DNA of 26,122 bases from Erysipelotrichaceae bacterium. GTDB lineage: Bacteria > Bacillota_I > Bacilli_A > RFN20 > CAG-826. The notes under the pieces were generated by a model. The model did not search any database. It was not told where the DNA came from and saw only the letters and a list, made by a program, of their open reading frames with translations. Of the stretch, positions 1-6,710 are shown piece after piece (the stretch's first letter is position 1; every line of letters begins with the position of its first letter). The stretch covers positions 1-26,122 of the forward strand of contig JACKCX010000010.1 in the NCBI GenBank assembly GCA_020633795.1, written 5' to 3'. Position numbers and translations under genes: made by a program.

Positions 1-177
1 TTCCACAAACTCAGCCTCTTTGGTCAAGAAGGAATAACAGGAACAAGACTATCTTTTCTTCAAACCTGCAGTGATGAGGTAAAGAAACTATATTTATCTT
101 TGTCGTTGCGGTTATGTGAGAATCCACAATACTTTGCTTATAGTTCGCATATGATGTACATCGGTCGCATTGATTAA
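1..177 (+). CDS. C-terminal end of an unidentified protein (partial)
   Basis: An open frame enters from the left edge and ends at TAA at 175-177, giving 58 residues that finish in YIGRID. I do not recognise the family, and no catalytic motif or membrane segment is visible. It lies just upstream of the tyrosine T-box leader and is transcribed in the same direction, but the T-box implies that tyrS is controlled separately. One minus-strand frame is also open across much of this stretch, so the coding assignment is only moderately secure. Confidence 0.4.
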   Translation, partial: FHKLSLFGQEGITGTRLSFLQTCSDEVKKLYLSLSLRLCENPQYFAYSSHMMYIGRID

Positions 178-238
178 TTCACTGATTTTTCTTTATTCTA
201 TTTTTTTTTAAAAATAAATATGCTAATTTGTTAATAGA

Positions 239-479
239 AAAGCGAAGACGGAAACAAGTACATCAGTCCCTTTGTGAAGAGAGATAATCCGGTTGGTGCA
301 AGGATAAAACAAACATTGATGGAATACATTCCTGAGCTGCTTCCTGAAAAGAGTAGGGATAGACGGGTTCGCCCGAAATAGCGAGGTGTGAAAGCACACC
401 ACAAGGGATAATTTGTGAAAGTTATCTAAAATGAGGTGGTACCACGATTAATTCGTCCTCAGATCAAGAGGACTTTTTT
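239..479 (+). promoter_or_regulatory. Tyrosine-specific T-box riboswitch leader of tyrS
   Basis: The leader has the parts of a class I T-box. Stem I carries an AGTA motif (257-260), a GAGAG/GGTTGGTGCAAGGA distal part (about 280-304), and a candidate specifier GAATACA in which TAC (325-327) is a tyrosine codon followed by a purine. Two further hairpins follow, ACGGG-TTCG-CCCG and GGTGTG-AAAG-CACACC. The T-box core TGAGGTGGTACCACG (432-446) contains TGGT, which can pair with the ACCA end of uncharged tRNA-Tyr. A terminator stem GTCCTC/GAGGAC (455-473) with six T competes with the antiterminator. Uncharged tRNA-Tyr should therefore allow read-through into tyrS. The 5' limit is approximate. Confidence 0.9.
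455..479 (+). terminator. T-box terminator hairpin
   Basis: GTCCTC (455-460) pairs with GAGGAC (468-473) and is followed by T474-T479. The upstream arm lies next to the T-box core, as expected for a stem that is exclusive with the antiterminator. Confidence 0.85.
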
Positions 480-496
480 ATACAAAGGAGATTTTT

Positions 497-1714
497 ATGG
501 GAATCTATGAAGAATTACAGGAGCGGGGTCTCATCGCTCAAGTCACCGACGAAGAAGAAATTCGCGATTTGATTAATCGCGGTGGCGCTAAATTTTATAT
601 TGGTTTTGACCCGACGGCGGATTCACTTCACGTCGGTCACTTTATGACCCTTAGTTTGATGCGACGCCTTCAACAAGCTGGCAATCAACCCATTGTGGTC
701 TTAGGAGGCGGAACGGGAATGATCGGTGACCCATCGGGAAAAACAGATATGCGTAGCATCATGACCGTTGAAACCATCAATCATAATATTGAATGTTTCA
801 AAAAGCAAATGTCAAAATTCATCGAATTTGGTCCCGGAAAAGCCATCGCCGTCAATAACGCTGACTGGTTGTTAAATCTTAAATATGTCGATTTATTACG
901 CGATGTGGGTGCCTTCTTTTCGGTCAATAAGATGTTAGCGGCCGAATGCTATAAGCAAAGAATGGAGAGAGGTTTAACTTTCTTTGAATTCAACTACATG
1001 ATCATGCAATCTTATGACTTTTATTATCTCCATGAGCACTATGGTTGCAATATGCAGTTCGGCGGTGATGATCAATGGAGCAACCTTTTATCGGGGACAG
1101 AATTAATTCGAAAAATGACGGGTCAAAATGCTTACGCTCTCACTATTCCTCTTCTCGTCAATAGCGATGGCACAAAGATGGGTAAAACTGTCGCGGGAGC
1201 GGTGTGGCTTGATCCGAAAAAAACCAGTCCCTTTGATTTTTATCAATACTGGCGAAATATCGAAGATGCCATGGTGATCAAATCGATGAAAATGTTAACA
1301 TTCATTCCTCTTCCTCAAATCCATGAAATGGAAAGATGGGACGATAGTCGCATTAATGAGAAAAAAGAAATTCTCGCCTATGAACTAACAAAATTAATCC
1401 ACGGTCAAGAAGAAGCTGACAAAGCCCGAGAAGCGGCGCGCGCTCTTTTCTCTGGTGAAGGTGATGATGCCAATATGCCCACCACCGAACTAGTTGATGT
1501 TCCAGCAAGCGGATTATCCCTTTTAGAAATTCTCATTCAATCAGGTTTAGCAAGTTCTAAAGGTGAAGGACGCCGTCTCGTTGAACAAGGTGGCATCAGC
1601 ATCGATGGAGAGAAAATCAGCGATGTTAACCTTGTTGTTAGTCGCGAAAAACTAGTGCAAGGAATTAAAATTAAAAAGGGCAAAAAAGTCTTTCAAAAGA
1701 TTATTATTAAATAA
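497..1714 (+). CDS. tyrS: Tyrosyl-tRNA synthetase
   Basis: A cytoplasmic class I aminoacyl-tRNA synthetase that charges tRNA-Tyr with tyrosine using ATP. The 405 residues fit the bacterial TyrRS length of about 400-420. The Rossmann catalytic domain carries YIGFDPTADSLHVGH, with the HIGH-type motif HVGH at 45-48. Tyrosine-pocket segments include QSYD (171-174) and GGDDQWSN (189-196), and the KMSKS-type loop reads KMGKT (227-231). The C-terminal part, from about residue 340, is an S4-like RNA-binding domain (GEGRRLVEQGGISIDGEKI). The start follows AAAGGAG with good spacing. Expression is set by the tyrosine T-box immediately upstream, and a hairpin terminator follows the stop. Confidence 0.97.
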   Translation: MGIYEELQERGLIAQVTDEEEIRDLINRGGAKFYIGFDPTADSLHVGHFMTLSLMRRLQQAGNQPIVVLGGGTGMIGDPSGKTDMRSIMTVETINHNIECFKKQMSKFIEFGPGKAIAVNNADWLLNLKYVDLLRDVGAFFSVNKMLAAECYKQRMERGLTFFEFNYMIMQSYDFYYLHEHYGCNMQFGGDDQWSNLLSGTELIRKMTGQNAYALTIPLLVNSDGTKMGKTVAGAVWLDPKKTSPFDFYQYWRNIEDAMVIKSMKMLTFIPLPQIHEMERWDDSRINEKKEILAYELTKLIHGQEEADKAREAARALFSGEGDDANMPTTELVDVPASGLSLLEILIQSGLASSKGEGRRLVEQGGISIDGEKISDVNLVVSREKLVQGIKIKKGKKVFQKIIIK

Positions 1715-1733
1715 TTGATTAAAGGTTAAATAA

Positions 1734-1766
1734 AAACATCGCCATAATACTTGACGATGTTTTTTT
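1734..1766. terminator. Bidirectional terminator between tyrS and the yitT-like gene
   Basis: AAACATCG (1734-1741) pairs with CGATGTTT (1755-1762). A T run follows on the plus strand and an A run precedes on the other side, so the hairpin can end both tyrS and the convergent minus-strand gene. Confidence 0.8.
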
Positions 1767-1770
1767 ATGA

Positions 1771-2814
1771 TTAGCCAATCGGTTTGATAAAGAAGTTTCC
1801 GTACACTTGCACTAGGGAAGTAACAGTAATAAAGACATGTGGATCAGCACGGCGCGCTAAGGTGACAACTCGTTGCGTTTCAAAAGAGGAGACCACCATC
1901 CAAATAACATAACGAGTGGCGCCAGAATAAACGCCTTCGCCTTTTGACATTGTCGCTCCATGCGGAAAATTAGCAATCAGAACTTCACCCAAAGAGGGAT
2001 TATCAGTCACAAACTCAATTTGCACCTTCTTGTTGCGGAGATGAATCATATCGATGATCAAGCTGACGATGAAGAGATAGATAGAAGAAACTAATAATGA
2101 GATAACCGCGACACCAAAATTGGCAGATGGATTGCCCATAATTAATAAGAGAGAATATGAACAAATAATAATGCTATTGAATAAGATGGTGTATTTTCCC
2201 ACTGATGTCGATTTTCTCATTGAATAATAGTAGGTTATAATATCTATACCGCCACAAGAGATGTCACCCTTGAAAGCAATCGCGCTCGCAAAGCCCGTGC
2301 ATATGGCGGCAAACAGCGCTCGAACAATAATAAAACTATGATACATACCATCAGTGGTAACATACGACATAACTGGCGATTTAATGACGGCATCGACAAC
2401 TCCCCACTGAGGGATAATCATCAGGAAAGCAGAAGAGAGAATAATATTAATGGCTGTCTGAATTGAAAAGCGCTTTCCAATTTTAAAGAAAGCAAAAATA
2501 AGAAGAGGGATATTAAAGCAAGTATAGCCAATCGCCTGAAGAGTAATCGGAGATAAGTTTCCTCCAAACATACTGACGATAAGAGCGATATTTTGGGAAA
2601 GACCAGAGACACCACCAGTGACAATATTGAAATCTTCATTAGCAAAAAAAGAAGAAGTTGATGGAGTGACAAAACACACGAAACTAAAAGCATACAAGAA
2701 AGCAGCAGCCGCTCCGCAGAGGAACCCGTTCGTCTCGTGAAGGGCTCTTTTTAGATGATAATGATCGTACATGAAGTTATTAACTTTTTTCTTTACACGG
2801 TCAATCCTTTTCAT
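1771..2814 (-). CDS. YitT family membrane protein (DUF161 + DUF2179)
   Basis: A multi-pass inner-membrane protein of the YitT family, whose biochemical role is not settled. From the ATG at 2814 it has 347 residues. A short basic N-terminus is followed by about five or six hydrophobic segments, with the family-typical TGGVSGLSQ and SCGGIDII motifs. A soluble C-terminal domain of about 90 residues (QIEFVTDNP to the end, with FPHGATMSKGEGVYSG) matches the DUF2179 module. I prefer the ATG at 2814 over the in-frame TTG at 2868. A promoter (TTGTTT-17-TACAAT) covers the TTG, and GAGAAAG precedes the ATG. The gene is divergent from the thioredoxin-like gene and shares a terminator with tyrS. Confidence 0.88.
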   Translation of the reverse strand: MKRIDRVKKKVNNFMYDHYHLKRALHETNGFLCGAAAAFLYAFSFVCFVTPSTSSFFANEDFNIVTGGVSGLSQNIALIVSMFGGNLSPITLQAIGYTCFNIPLLIFAFFKIGKRFSIQTAINIILSSAFLMIIPQWGVVDAVIKSPVMSYVTTDGMYHSFIIVRALFAAICTGFASAIAFKGDISCGGIDIITYYYSMRKSTSVGKYTILFNSIIICSYSLLLIMGNPSANFGVAVISLLVSSIYLFIVSLIIDMIHLRNKKVQIEFVTDNPSLGEVLIANFPHGATMSKGEGVYSGATRYVIWMVVSSFETQRVVTLARRADPHVFITVTSLVQVYGNFFIKPIG

Positions 2815-2839
2815 AAGCTTTCTCGCCTGTCTCGCTTGT

Positions 2840-2868
2840 ATTGTAAAGATTTGCGCAAACGAAAACAA
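2840..2868 (-). promoter_or_regulatory. Promoter of the yitT-like gene
   Basis: On the minus strand, TTGTTT (2868-2863) and TACAAT (2845-2840) are separated by 17 bases. The predicted transcription start lies about 20 bases upstream of the ATG at 2814, which supports that start. Confidence 0.55.
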
Positions 2869-2967
2869 TAATAATTGTCAGGAAAATTAATTTTGTTATT
2901 CTTTCTTGATAAACGCAAAGACAGCGAATGAGAAAAGTGATGAGCCAGTAACTTATAAAATATGTTG

Positions 2968-2996
2968 TTGCACTAGAAAATGACAAATGGTAAGAT
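2968..2996 (+). promoter_or_regulatory. Promoter of the thioredoxin-like gene
   Basis: TTGCAC (2968-2973) and TAAGAT (2991-2996) are separated by 17 bases, with a TG one base before the -10 box. The transcript would begin near 3003, ahead of the AGGAGG ribosome site. Confidence 0.6.
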
Positions 2997-3030
2997 ATTT
3001 TCGCTATATGAATATATAGGAGGCAAAATT

Positions 3031-3870
3031 ATGAAGGTCTTAAAAGCTATCGGCAGATTCTTTGCAAGAATTGGCCGTTGGATCGCAGATACAGCCTGGG
3101 TTCAACCATTGTTAATCGTCGGAGGCATTTTTGCCTTAATTTTCTCGATTCCTTATGTGGTTGATTGGGTTGAATCGTGGTTCGCAACGGGCAACAGCGC
3201 GGAAGTTTATTACAATAAATACAAAGCATCTTGGACTGGAGTGGAATCCTCTAGTGAAAATAGTTCAGTTGATAAGCTCTTCAAATATGTCATGAATCCT
3301 GATGATGAAGAAAATGCAGCCTATAAAGAAAAATATGGTGATAAATTCTTTATCGCCTTTGTCATTGAAGGTTGCAACGATTGCGAGAGCAACTACTATG
3401 GTTTAAAAACCGCCCAAGCCAACTGGGGAAAAAGTGGCAGTGAATTTGATTTCGCCACTCTCGATAAAGAAAAAGAAGATTTCAAAATTGCTAGTATCTA
3501 TGTGGATGACGCGAATGATGATGATGAATTATATTTCTCCAATTATATCAGCGGTAATAAAAACACCTGTCGCTACAACGATTTCTTTGAGCAAGCTAGC
3601 ATCTTAGATAATCCTTATGTCGATAATATTAGCGGTGGAGAAAATTATTACGATGACGTCTTCTCCGAGAGCAATGAGTTCACTACTCCAACCTTAATGC
3701 TCGTCGACTTAAGCGAAGATCAACCAGCCTACACGACCGAATTTGGTGTCAGCGAAATCACCTTCAAGTTTACTGGACGTGACGGCGGAACTTCCAATTA
3801 TGATTTAGCGAGAACCGTTTGGGATATGTGGAATCACATCGGCAAGTTCTCTGCTGATTACAAAGCCTAA
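3031..3870 (+). CDS. Membrane-anchored thioredoxin-like protein with CxxC
   Basis: A 279-residue protein with a positively charged amphipathic N-terminus (1-20), one transmembrane segment at about 24-46 (VQPLLIVGGIFALIFSIPYV) and a large acidic extracytoplasmic part. A strand KFFIAFVIEG leads into C115-N-D-C118, and much later TTPTLMLVD (218-226) supplies the proline position where thioredoxins have their cis-proline. This order suggests a tethered thiol-disulfide exchange domain with a long insert. Trx-fold membership is inferred from motifs and not certain. ATG 3031 follows TATAGGAGG, so the upstream in-frame ATG at 2980 is unlikely. A terminator lies right after the stop. The substrate is unknown. 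Confidence 0.7.
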   Translation: MKVLKAIGRFFARIGRWIADTAWVQPLLIVGGIFALIFSIPYVVDWVESWFATGNSAEVYYNKYKASWTGVESSSENSSVDKLFKYVMNPDDEENAAYKEKYGDKFFIAFVIEGCNDCESNYYGLKTAQANWGKSGSEFDFATLDKEKEDFKIASIYVDDANDDDELYFSNYISGNKNTCRYNDFFEQASILDNPYVDNISGGENYYDDVFSESNEFTTPTLMLVDLSEDQPAYTTEFGVSEITFKFTGRDGGTSNYDLARTVWDMWNHIGKFSADYKA

Positions 3871-3877
3871 ATAAATA

Positions 3878-3899
3878 AGCCGTCATTTGACGGTTTTTT
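3878..3899 (+). terminator. Terminator after the thioredoxin-like gene
   Basis: CCGTC (3880-3884) pairs with GACGG (3889-3893) around a four-base loop and is followed by six T. It ends only seven bases before the pgeF start codon. Confidence 0.8.
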
Positions 3900-3906
3900 A
3901 TTCTTT

Positions 3907-4620
3907 ATGAAATACTTCACTTATTCTTTTGATCCCTCTGTTATCGCTGTTACCACGACGAGAGAACTAGGTAACATGGCTTTTCAAATTGCTGACCATC
4001 GTGAGGACATCGATAAGCGCCGTCAAGAAGTGGCTCGCGATTTTAAAACCGACCAACAACACCTTATCTTCACACATCAAACTCATAGCGATGTCATTAA
4101 AGAAGTGACCGCTGATGATATAGGACGTGGTTCATTTGCCTTTGAAGAAGGAATTGAGGCTGATGCTTTATATACCAAAGAAAGGGGCTTAGCGCTCGGT
4201 ATTTTCCACGCCGATTGTGTCCCGATCTTTTTCTATGACAAAGCTATCCCTCTCATCGGTATTATTCACGCCGGCTTTCAAGGAACCTTAAAACATATTA
4301 CTTATAAAGCTCTCCAGTCTGTCATCAATCAGGAAAAACTTGATCCTCATGATATAAAGATTTTTATCGGTCCAGCCAGAAGAAAATCATCTTTTGAAGT
4401 CGATGATAAAACAAGAGAGAAAATCATCTGGGCTGGCTGTCCTCTTTTCGATGATCATTTCGACGCTATTGAATCAAATAAATTCGATCTTTTTTGCTTA
4501 GGAATTCCCCTCGCAAATATTCAAGATATCAATGTCGATACCGTCGCTGATGAGCGCTGTTTTTCAGCCCATCAAAAAACGCCAGTTGGTCGCATGGCGT
4601 CTCTTATCCTTTTAAAATAA
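3907..4620 (+). CDS. pgeF: Multicopper-type laccase-domain purine nucleoside phosphorylase (YfiH/YlmD family)
   Basis: The 237 residues match the YfiH/YlmD/LACC1 family, which acts on purine nucleosides and, as PgeF, may edit peptidoglycan precursors. The three metal-ligand segments are present: H60 in HQTH (57-60), C104 in HADCVP (101-106) and H121 in HAGFQGT. The usual C-terminal segment appears as DERCFSAHQ. The start ATG follows directly on the T run of the upstream terminator, with no visible Shine-Dalgarno sequence. A usable start further downstream is not evident, because the N-terminal strand looks needed. The gene converges on coaD with a two-base gap. Confidence 0.88.
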   Translation: MKYFTYSFDPSVIAVTTTRELGNMAFQIADHREDIDKRRQEVARDFKTDQQHLIFTHQTHSDVIKEVTADDIGRGSFAFEEGIEADALYTKERGLALGIFHADCVPIFFYDKAIPLIGIIHAGFQGTLKHITYKALQSVINQEKLDPHDIKIFIGPARRKSSFEVDDKTREKIIWAGCPLFDDHFDAIESNKFDLFCLGIPLANIQDINVDTVADERCFSAHQKTPVGRMASLILLK

Positions 4621-4622
4621 TA

Positions 4623-5087
4623 TTACTTTAATCTTTTAATCACGCTGGGAGGCACGAGTTCACTGACATCGACTCCGTTTTGGAATAGCTCCATAACTGT
4701 CGAAGAATTGATAAATGAATTCCGCGCTTTACTCATCAAGAAAACAGAGTCAATTGAGGAATCAGCATATTCATTAGCGCTCGCTAATTCAAATTCATAT
4801 TCAAAATCTGTCACAGCGCGTAATCCACGAATGAGATGAGTGGCGTGATGCTCTTTAGCGTATTGAACGGTTAAGCCAGAAGAATAGTCGACCGAAACAC
4901 CTTTTAAATCAGCAGTGGCCTCTTTAATCATCTCCACTCTTTCGAGCGCCGAGAAACGAGATTTTTTATGAGGATTGCTCGCGACTAAAATAATCACTTC
5001 ATCAAAGATGCGCAAAGCTCTTTTTAAGACATCAAGATGTCCGTAAGTAATCGGATCAAAACTTCCGGGATAGATAGCAACTTTCAT
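4623..5087 (-). CDS. coaD: Phosphopantetheine adenylyltransferase
   Basis: Catalyses the penultimate step of coenzyme A synthesis, joining ATP and 4'-phosphopantetheine to give dephospho-CoA. From ATG 5087 it has 154 residues, close to the usual 155-165. The nucleotidyl-transferase signature PGSFDPITYGH (7-17) includes the T/HxGH motif. LIRGLRAVTDFEYE and FINSSTVMEL are also typical of CoaD. I chose ATG 5087 because GGAGG lies five bases upstream; the ATG 12 bases earlier contains that ribosome site. It follows rsmD with two bases between stop and start, the same order as ylbF-rsmD-coaD in Bacillus. Confidence 0.95.
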   Translation of the reverse strand: MKVAIYPGSFDPITYGHLDVLKRALRIFDEVIILVASNPHKKSRFSALERVEMIKEATADLKGVSVDYSSGLTVQYAKEHHATHLIRGLRAVTDFEYEFELASANEYADSSIDSVFLMSKARNSFINSSTVMELFQNGVDVSELVPPSVIKRLK

Positions 5088-5089
5088 CT

Positions 5090-5635
5090 TTACCTCCATA
5101 ATATCGTAACGATAATTTCGCCATATTGATAATCTTTTCGTCGGCGATAAAACACATTTTCCAACTCAAGATGACGTTGAGTTTCTATGACAATTATACC
5201 ATGAGTGGTAAGAAGATTATTAGTTAATAAAAGTTCGATGATAGATTGATAATCTCCACTTTGATAAGGAGGATCGAGAAAAACGACATCAAAAGATGCT
5301 TTTTTTTGAATAAAAGCGTCAATCGCTTGGTGATCACTACATTTTAAAACACTCACTTCATCACTAGTAATATGGAGATTCTCAAGATTATGATGAATTG
5401 TTTCAATAGCGATTTGATTATAATCAACAAAGGTCGCGTGTTGAGCGTTGCGAGATAAGGCTTCTAGACCCATCGCCCCACTGCCAGCATATAAATCGAG
5501 AACTCGCAAAGATGATAGATCACCGAGGGAAGAGAATATCGCTTCACGAATGCGATCTTTTGTCGGACGAATATTTTTGACATCATCAGGCCACTCGATT
5601 AGACGGTGGCGGTATTTACCAGCGATAATTCGCAT
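5090..5635 (-). CDS. rsmD: 16S rRNA (guanine-966-N2)-methyltransferase RsmD
   Basis: A SAM-dependent methyltransferase that modifies 16S rRNA during 30S assembly. From ATG 5635 it has 181 residues. It starts with the family-typical MRIIAGKYRHR and RPTKDRIREAIF. The SAM-binding motif I is DLYAGSGAMGLEALSR (47-62) and the catalytic motif IV is DPPY (121-124). The chosen ATG follows AAGGAGAG; the longer reading would extend into the ylbF-like gene. It is the middle gene of the minus operon, one base after the preceding stop and two bases before coaD. Confidence 0.95.
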   Translation of the reverse strand: MRIIAGKYRHRLIEWPDDVKNIRPTKDRIREAIFSSLGDLSSLRVLDLYAGSGAMGLEALSRNAQHATFVDYNQIAIETIHHNLENLHITSDEVSVLKCSDHQAIDAFIQKKASFDVVFLDPPYQSGDYQSIIELLLTNNLLTTHGIIVIETQRHLELENVFYRRRKDYQYGEIIVTILWR

Positions 5636-5636
5636 G

Positions 5637-6002
5637 TTATTTCTCTCCTTGAGGGCAAAGATGAGGATAGATAAAAGAGAATAATTTATCATTCATCATG
5701 AAATAAAGGTCGCGAACTTCAGCATAGGCTTTGAGATAATCGCGAACGAGAGGATAACTTTCCAAAGCCACTTTCGTTTTTTGTAAAGCGAGGCGAGCGC
5801 TTCTTATCTCTTCGCTATCTTCGGGATAGATATTTAATAATTCCGCATAATGAGAAGCCGCGAGGTCTTTTTGATAGGCCAAAGCCATGACTTCATCGGA
5901 ATCATTCATCTTCTCTTCGCATTGATTGACACGGATTAGACGCGAATCTTTTTTTAAAGCCTCTTTCAAGGCATAAGTTTGCTCGTAAATATCGTTTTCC
6001 AT
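5637..6002 (-). CDS. ylbF: YlbF/YmcA family regulator
   Basis: A 121-residue, almost wholly helical cytoplasmic protein that matches the Com_YlbF family. In Bacillus, YlbF works with YmcA and YaaT in RNase Y-dependent mRNA maturation and affects competence and biofilm formation. The central segment DLAASHYAELL and the later YPLVRDYLKAYAEVRDLYFMM show the family's charged helical pattern. Its place directly before rsmD and coaD is the Bacillus gene order, which strengthens the call. No ribosome site precedes the ATG; TATAAT lies 11 bases upstream, so the leader would be only a few bases long. Confidence 0.75.
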   Translation of the reverse strand: MENDIYEQTYALKEALKKDSRLIRVNQCEEKMNDSDEVMALAYQKDLAASHYAELLNIYPEDSEEIRSARLALQKTKVALESYPLVRDYLKAYAEVRDLYFMMNDKLFSFIYPHLCPQGEK

Positions 6003-6013
6003 AGATTGATATC

Positions 6014-6019
6014 ATTATA
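6014..6019 (-). promoter_or_regulatory. -10 box of the ylbF-rsmD-coaD operon
   Basis: The minus strand reads TATAAT, followed by 11 bases and the ylbF ATG. A normal start distance puts the transcript 5' end about four to six bases before the ATG. The -35 region is poor. Confidence 0.5.
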
Positions 6020-6033
6020 TATAAAAAAATATC

Positions 6034-6049
6034 TAAGCGTTAGCGCTTA
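6034..6049. promoter_or_regulatory. Palindrome in the ylbF/def divergent promoter region
   Basis: TAAGCG-TTAG-CGCTTA is a perfect six-base inverted repeat lying between the two opposing -10 boxes. It could be an operator. No regulator can be named. Confidence 0.35.
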
Positions 6050-6072
6050 CCTTTATCATTTTATTTAATTGT

Positions 6073-6080
6073 GCTAGAAT
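6073..6080 (+). promoter_or_regulatory. Extended -10 of def with leaderless start
   Basis: An extended -10 (TG at 6072-6073, then TAGAAT at 6075-6080) is followed by seven bases and then the ATG at 6088. The predicted transcript would begin at, or one base before, the start codon. No Shine-Dalgarno sequence is present. Confidence 0.55.
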
Positions 6081-6087
6081 GCTGTTT

Positions 6088-6633
6088 ATGAAAATTAGAA
6101 TTATTAAAGATGATAACCCTCTGATGCGAGAGAGAAGCAAAGAAGTTCCTCTTCCCTTATCAAAAGAGAATAAAGCGCTTCTTGATGCGATGCTGGAATA
6201 TCTCAAAATGAGTCAGGATGAAGAATATGCGGAAAAACATCATATTCGCGCCGGAGTGGGATTAGCCGCTATTCAGGTAAAAAGATTAGAGAGAATGTTC
6301 GTTATTTACTATGAAAATGGCGAAGGACAAGTAGTGCAATATCAATTGGTGAATCCTAAAATCATTGAATCTTCCGTTAAGCAATGCGCTTTACAAAATG
6401 GCGAAGGTTGCCTTTCGGTCGATAAAGTTCATCAAGGATTTGTCCACCGCCACTATAAAATTCGTCTGAAAGCTTTTGATGCTTTGCAAAATAAAGATAT
6501 CGAAATTAGCGCGACAGGATTTGACGCCGTCGTCTTACAACATGAGTACGATCATTTAGATGGCATCTTTTTCTATGATCGCATCGATGATGCTGCGCCG
6601 AATAAATTACACCCGAACGAAGAATTAATTTAA
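6088..6633 (+). CDS. def: Peptide deformylase
   Basis: A metalloenzyme that removes the N-formyl group from nascent proteins. All three family motifs are present in 181 residues: GVGLAAIQ (56-63), EGCLS (106-110) with the metal-binding Cys108, and HEYDH (152-156) with the two histidines and catalytic Glu153. The length and the insert before motif I fit the Gram-positive type 2 enzymes. The ATG at 6079 overlaps the -10 box, so ATG 6088 is the likely start, which makes the message leaderless. The gene is divergent from ylbF and is followed by the separate rnj promoter. Confidence 0.95.
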   Translation: MKIRIIKDDNPLMRERSKEVPLPLSKENKALLDAMLEYLKMSQDEEYAEKHHIRAGVGLAAIQVKRLERMFVIYYENGEGQVVQYQLVNPKIIESSVKQCALQNGEGCLSVDKVHQGFVHRHYKIRLKAFDALQNKDIEISATGFDAVVLQHEYDHLDGIFFYDRIDDAAPNKLHPNEELI

Positions 6634-6656
6634 ATAAATTTATTAAAGAATAAATG

Positions 6657-6665
6657 TGCTATAAT
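6657..6665 (+). promoter_or_regulatory. Extended -10 promoter of rnj-maf
   Basis: TG-C-TATAAT (6657-6665) is a consensus extended -10 box. The transcript would start near 6672 and give a leader of about 39 bases containing GGAGG. Confidence 0.7.
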
Positions 6666-6710
6666 AAGCACGCCAATAAAACATACGAATAATGTAATTG
6701 GAGGACTACT

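Noticed and set aside
2815..2868. TTG start giving 18 extra N-terminal residues to the YitT-like protein
   Set aside because: The TTG lies inside the -35 box of a well-spaced promoter, while ATG 2814 has a ribosome-site-like GAGAAAG.
2801..2986. Minus-strand 61-residue hydrophobic frame upstream of the yitT-like gene
   Set aside because: It covers the yitT-like promoter and the opposite promoter of the thioredoxin-like gene, has no ribosome site, and overlaps the yitT start; a chance frame in A+T-rich DNA.
6079..6087. ATG at 6079 as the def start
   Set aside because: It overlaps the extended -10 box, so it would not be in the transcript.
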